Below, one piece after another: positions 61,200 to 64,000 of a DNA stretch of 64,000 nucleotides. How positions within the stretch are numbered: the stretch's first letter is position 1; every line of letters begins with the position of its first letter. The notes below the pieces were generated by a model. The model saw only the letters and a list, made by a program, of their open reading frames with translations, was not told the DNA's origin and made no database searches. Origin of the DNA: Nomia melanderi (Eukaryota > Arthropoda > Insecta > Hymenoptera > Halictidae); NCBI RefSeq assembly GCF_051020985.1, contig NC_135009.1:15446606-15510605 (forward strand), written 5' to 3'. The position numbers were made by a program, and so were the translations under genes.

Positions 61200-61437
61200 T
61201 CCTTTGCACTCCGAAATTTGTCACTAGAAATATTTCAACACTTCCTGACGGGATGAAGACGATATTTTGTGAAACCAACTCGACGAGAGATTCACGTGAA
61301 TTGGCGGACAAAGCGATTTTACGTGAATATTTCTCAGATTAATGCGTTATGTGAAGTATAATATTAAATATCAAACTTTATAGCCTCACTGTAGCAAATC
61401 AAGTGGCGACTGAGAGTCACGTCTCGAGTGCAAAGGG
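61200..61437. mobile_element. TTAA element, family E
   Basis: The element is 238 bp between TTAA at 61196-61199 and 61438-61441, with ends TCCTTTGCACTCCG and the complement of CCCTTTGCACTCGAG. A family D body fragment (61442-61630) and a decayed family H copy (61634-61818) follow directly. Confidence 0.75.
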
Positions 61438-62947
61438 TTAAACATTTTAATGAAACTTAAAGAAACCTTAGAGAACCTTAAAGAAACTACCCTAAAATCA
61501 TTAGATTTCCCACACATCGAAATTCTGCATCGAGAAGGAAGATAAAGTATCGAAGAAGTGTATAGCATTCCTCATTTTCGCTAGGAATACTATAAACATT
61601 AGTTGACAGATTAACCTGGAGTGCTATGTGTCAATACTTTGACTGCACGTCACGAATTCGGGTCACATTTTACAGAAACTTGGACGTCAATCTCTTTAGC
61701 GACGTATCGAACGGACCGAATTTTGTTGGATACATCAGATATAAGAAAGATAGTGGACAAATTAGTAAAATCTTGATTTCTCATGAGAGTTTCGATGAGT
61801 TTGGCAGTCAAAGTGTCAAAGTAATAACACTATGTCGTAAGTGTCGCGTGTCTATCGGAATTCCATGAAAATCTCCGACATCAGTCGACATGATCGAAAC
61901 GAGTCCCACCGGCGCCAAACAGAAGATTCCCGATTACACGATGATCATCGAGGTCCATCCAAAACCTCAAACTGCAATCAATGGATTCAATTCCCCGGTA
62001 CTCAACCACTCTCGCATTCCATCTTCGACTGTCGAGCAACGCGGGACACTAGTCCTGCGTCACGTAGAAAACCTCTGGTTCCCGATAACCGGCAAGGTAG
62101 AAAGGCTTAAGTTTTCGTAGCGCCGACGAAGAGTTGGTAAGATGAGGACAGCACTGGAGATTCGAAGCGGAACGGATCGGTCGCGAGGCGGAGAGGGAGA
62201 GGGTCTTCGGAGGGAGGACCGGAACGGAGGAAGTCTCTTTGCCCCGACGGGCGATCCCGGCAAGAATTCCGGCGGAATTCAATTCGAAAGTTTCCGCGCG
62301 AATCCCAATTTCGTTTGTGCCGCGATCCCCCCGCGAGTGGCCCCGGCACGCTCTAAAACGGAATGAGTAACGCGCCGGCGTTCCCTCTCGGATCGAGGCG
62401 ACGCGAGGGAAACACGCGCGAGACGGGCAATATCGATGCGCGCCGATGGGTTCGTTAGGGCTTCCGAAACGTTGCCGCCGTTAGGCGAGATTGGAAATCG
62501 CGCGAGAAAGAACGAGGGAGAACGAATTCCCTTTCGATGCTCGGGGAAGCTCGATCGAGCGGAGCCGGTGAACAATGGGGGAGAAGGGGAGGGTCCGCTG
62601 TCGCGGGGGATGACAATGAAGCGGTGCACGGGGTGTTTCAGTCGCCGCTACACTGTCGTTCTATAGCTTCAATCCGAGGGAAAGAGTCTAAGAGACAGCT
62701 GAACTCGTCCCGACCTTGGAAGAGGAGAGTTCGAATTTGTTATCGCTGCTGCTACTCGTCGCATAGGCGAGTAAACTGGAGGGAACCGTGAATAGGCTGC
62801 AATTGAAGCTTCCATGGGATGACTGCCTTCTTTATGGTTTCGAAATGAAACGGACAATGGGAAACTGGAGACAAGCGTTTGTAGGATTTGTGTGCGTATT
62901 GTGTAGGAGAGGTGGAATGAGCGATATGGGATTTAATGCACTTTTAA

Positions 62948-63151
62948 CCCTTGGCACTGTAGATGGTTTTGTAATCAGCAACTGCAACTAAGTTTTGTGG
63001 TATCTATAGTAACTAACTCTGGTACCTTCGATCTTTTAATGAAAATCTAATGATAACAGAAAGTCTAATAATGTTACGGTGGTTTCTTTAATTCAGTAAA
63101 ATGTTTAATATTACAACTGGTCGAATATTGGAGCCTAGAGAGTTCAAAGGG
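62948..63151. mobile_element. TTAA element, family D (first of a tandem pair)
   Basis: The element is 204 bp between TTAA at 62944-62947 and 63152-63155. The ends are CCCTTGGCACTGTAGATGG and the complement of CCCTTTGAACTCTCTAGGC. Its right TTAA is also the left TTAA of the next element. Confidence 0.8.
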
Positions 63152-63155
63152 TTAA

Positions 63156-63383
63156 CCCTTAGCACTCCAGCTTGTTTTGTAACCTATCAGCAACTGCAAC
63201 TAATTTCTATAGTATTCCTAGCGAGAATTAGAAATGCTATAACATTTCTTCCATCTTTCATTTTCCTTCTCAATGCAAAATTTGGATGTGTGGAAAATCG
63301 AATAATTTCAGGGTAGTTTCTTTAATTCAGTAAAATATTTAATATTATAACTGTTGCAATTGGAGGCTAAAGAGTTCAAAGGG
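63156..63383. mobile_element. TTAA element, family D (second of a tandem pair)
   Basis: The element is 228 bp between the shared TTAA at 63152-63155 and TTAA at 63384-63387, in the same orientation as the preceding copy. The ends are CCCTTAGCACTCCAGC and the complement of CCCTTTGAACTCTTTAGCC. Confidence 0.8.
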
Positions 63384-64000
63384 TTAACTACTTTCGTACA
63401 TTATCGCAGGATGTTGGAACGTCCCCCTGTCGTTAACCAGATTTAGGTCATCTTCGAGTCGCGGGAAAAATGGGCACGATTCATCGGCGTTTCGGCGCAG
63501 AACGGGAAGAAATAGGATGGCGTTGGCAGAGTTGGACTGGGTGAAAGAGACGCGGGAGATTAAAGCGCGAGCCGATTCCGATGGCTAATTACTGACGCCG
63601 ATTCTAATTGTCCCGGCGATAATTCGAGGCCGCCGGATAAACTGCGACAGCGAGGTATCGATTTCCCCGTTTCCGATTCAACGACGCGGGCATTACGCGA
63701 AATTAATGCCCCGCCGTGTAAAAGCATCACGGCCAGCATCGATTATTCTTTGCCACGATATTAACGCGTCCGGCCAGGTTTATTCGTTAATGCCGGCCCC
63801 ACGATCATCGTCGAACGCGTCGATTCAACCGATTTCCACGCGGCGTCTTCGAATTCACTCGAATCGCTTTTTCAATCGTTATAGAAGATTCTCGCGGTGC
63901 ACCGTCAAAAGATTTTTCCTATTTTTACAAAGACTGATTTTCGATAGTGCGATCGCTACGTTTTTCCAGTGTTAGCCGTACGTTTACGTTTTCTTCACGT

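Larger units (their letters stand above)
51127..64000. other. CpG-rich gene-poor flank
   Basis: No gene is supported. CpG-rich unique blocks (51.15-53.8, 54.7-56.6, 58.1-58.9, 59.7-60.1, 62.1-62.7 and 63.4-64.0 kb) produce many overlapping open frames on both strands, none with a recognisable domain. Between them lie tandem repeats and TTAA elements listed separately. A family C left end is at about 52345. The stretch could be intergenic or a large intron of a gene outside the window. Confidence 0.5.

Noticed and set aside
1..64000. tRNA, rRNA, snRNA genes and CRISPR arrays
   Set aside because: Reading for tRNA B-box strings and cloverleaf ends found none, and the direct repeats present are tandem or TTAA elements, not spaced arrays. 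A tRNAscan or Infernal run would be more sensitive.
1..64000. An autonomous piggyBac-type transposase for the TTAA elements
   Set aside because: No open frame contains the DDD-type transposase core or a cysteine-rich tail, so all copies here are non-autonomous.

Overview
The window is nuclear DNA from an insect, most likely a hymenopteran and probably a bee. The protein-coding genes read clearly as insect orthologues, with introns of about 55-110 bp inside the compact gene block. An AT-rich, gene-dense block (about 30-50 kb) sits between CpG-rich, gene-poor flanks, an arrangement familiar from bee genomes. The species cannot be named from sequence alone.

Layout. Positions 1-18.8 kb hold no complete gene: TTAA-flanked miniature transposons, a 9-bp minisatellite and one stray TPR-coding fragment. 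From 18.8 to 28.3 kb a four-exon FMRFamide receptor gene runs on the plus strand, with two multi-kilobase introns full of repeats. From 31.2 to 49.8 kb there is a compact cluster: DAPIT/USMG5 (ATP synthase subunit, minus), an unrecognised 755-residue protein (minus), a three-LOTUS plus Tudor protein of the TDRD5/tejas type (minus), a 1-acylglycerol-3-phosphate acyltransferase (plus), calcyclin-binding protein (minus), a short protein resembling the C-terminal half of the kinetochore subunit Dsn1 (plus), and the TORC2 subunit Sin1 (minus). From 49.8 kb to the end I see no gene that I can support, only CpG-rich unique sequence, tandem repeats and more TTAA elements. The genes do not form one pathway; they are ordinary neighbours with separate promoters. 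Calcyclin-binding protein and the Dsn1-like gene diverge from a shared 775-bp interval.

The striking feature is the repeat landscape. At least eight sequence-distinct families of 150-240 bp elements (called A-H here) all end in TTAA with short inverted repeats, as expected of piggyBac-type MITEs. No transposase is encoded in the window. In two places a local tandem duplication has kept the uninserted copy beside the inserted one, so the TTAA target duplication can be read directly. Further nested insertions can be checked against related uninserted copies. Several families carry a palindrome beside one terminus only. A separate 127-bp element ends in a GC-rich hairpin. It has a clean empty site at 27 kb, and a second copy at 9.6 kb abuts the intact TPR-coding fragment, which suggests gene capture.

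All exon boundaries were derived by hand from splice consensus, reading frame and family conservation, without transcript data.
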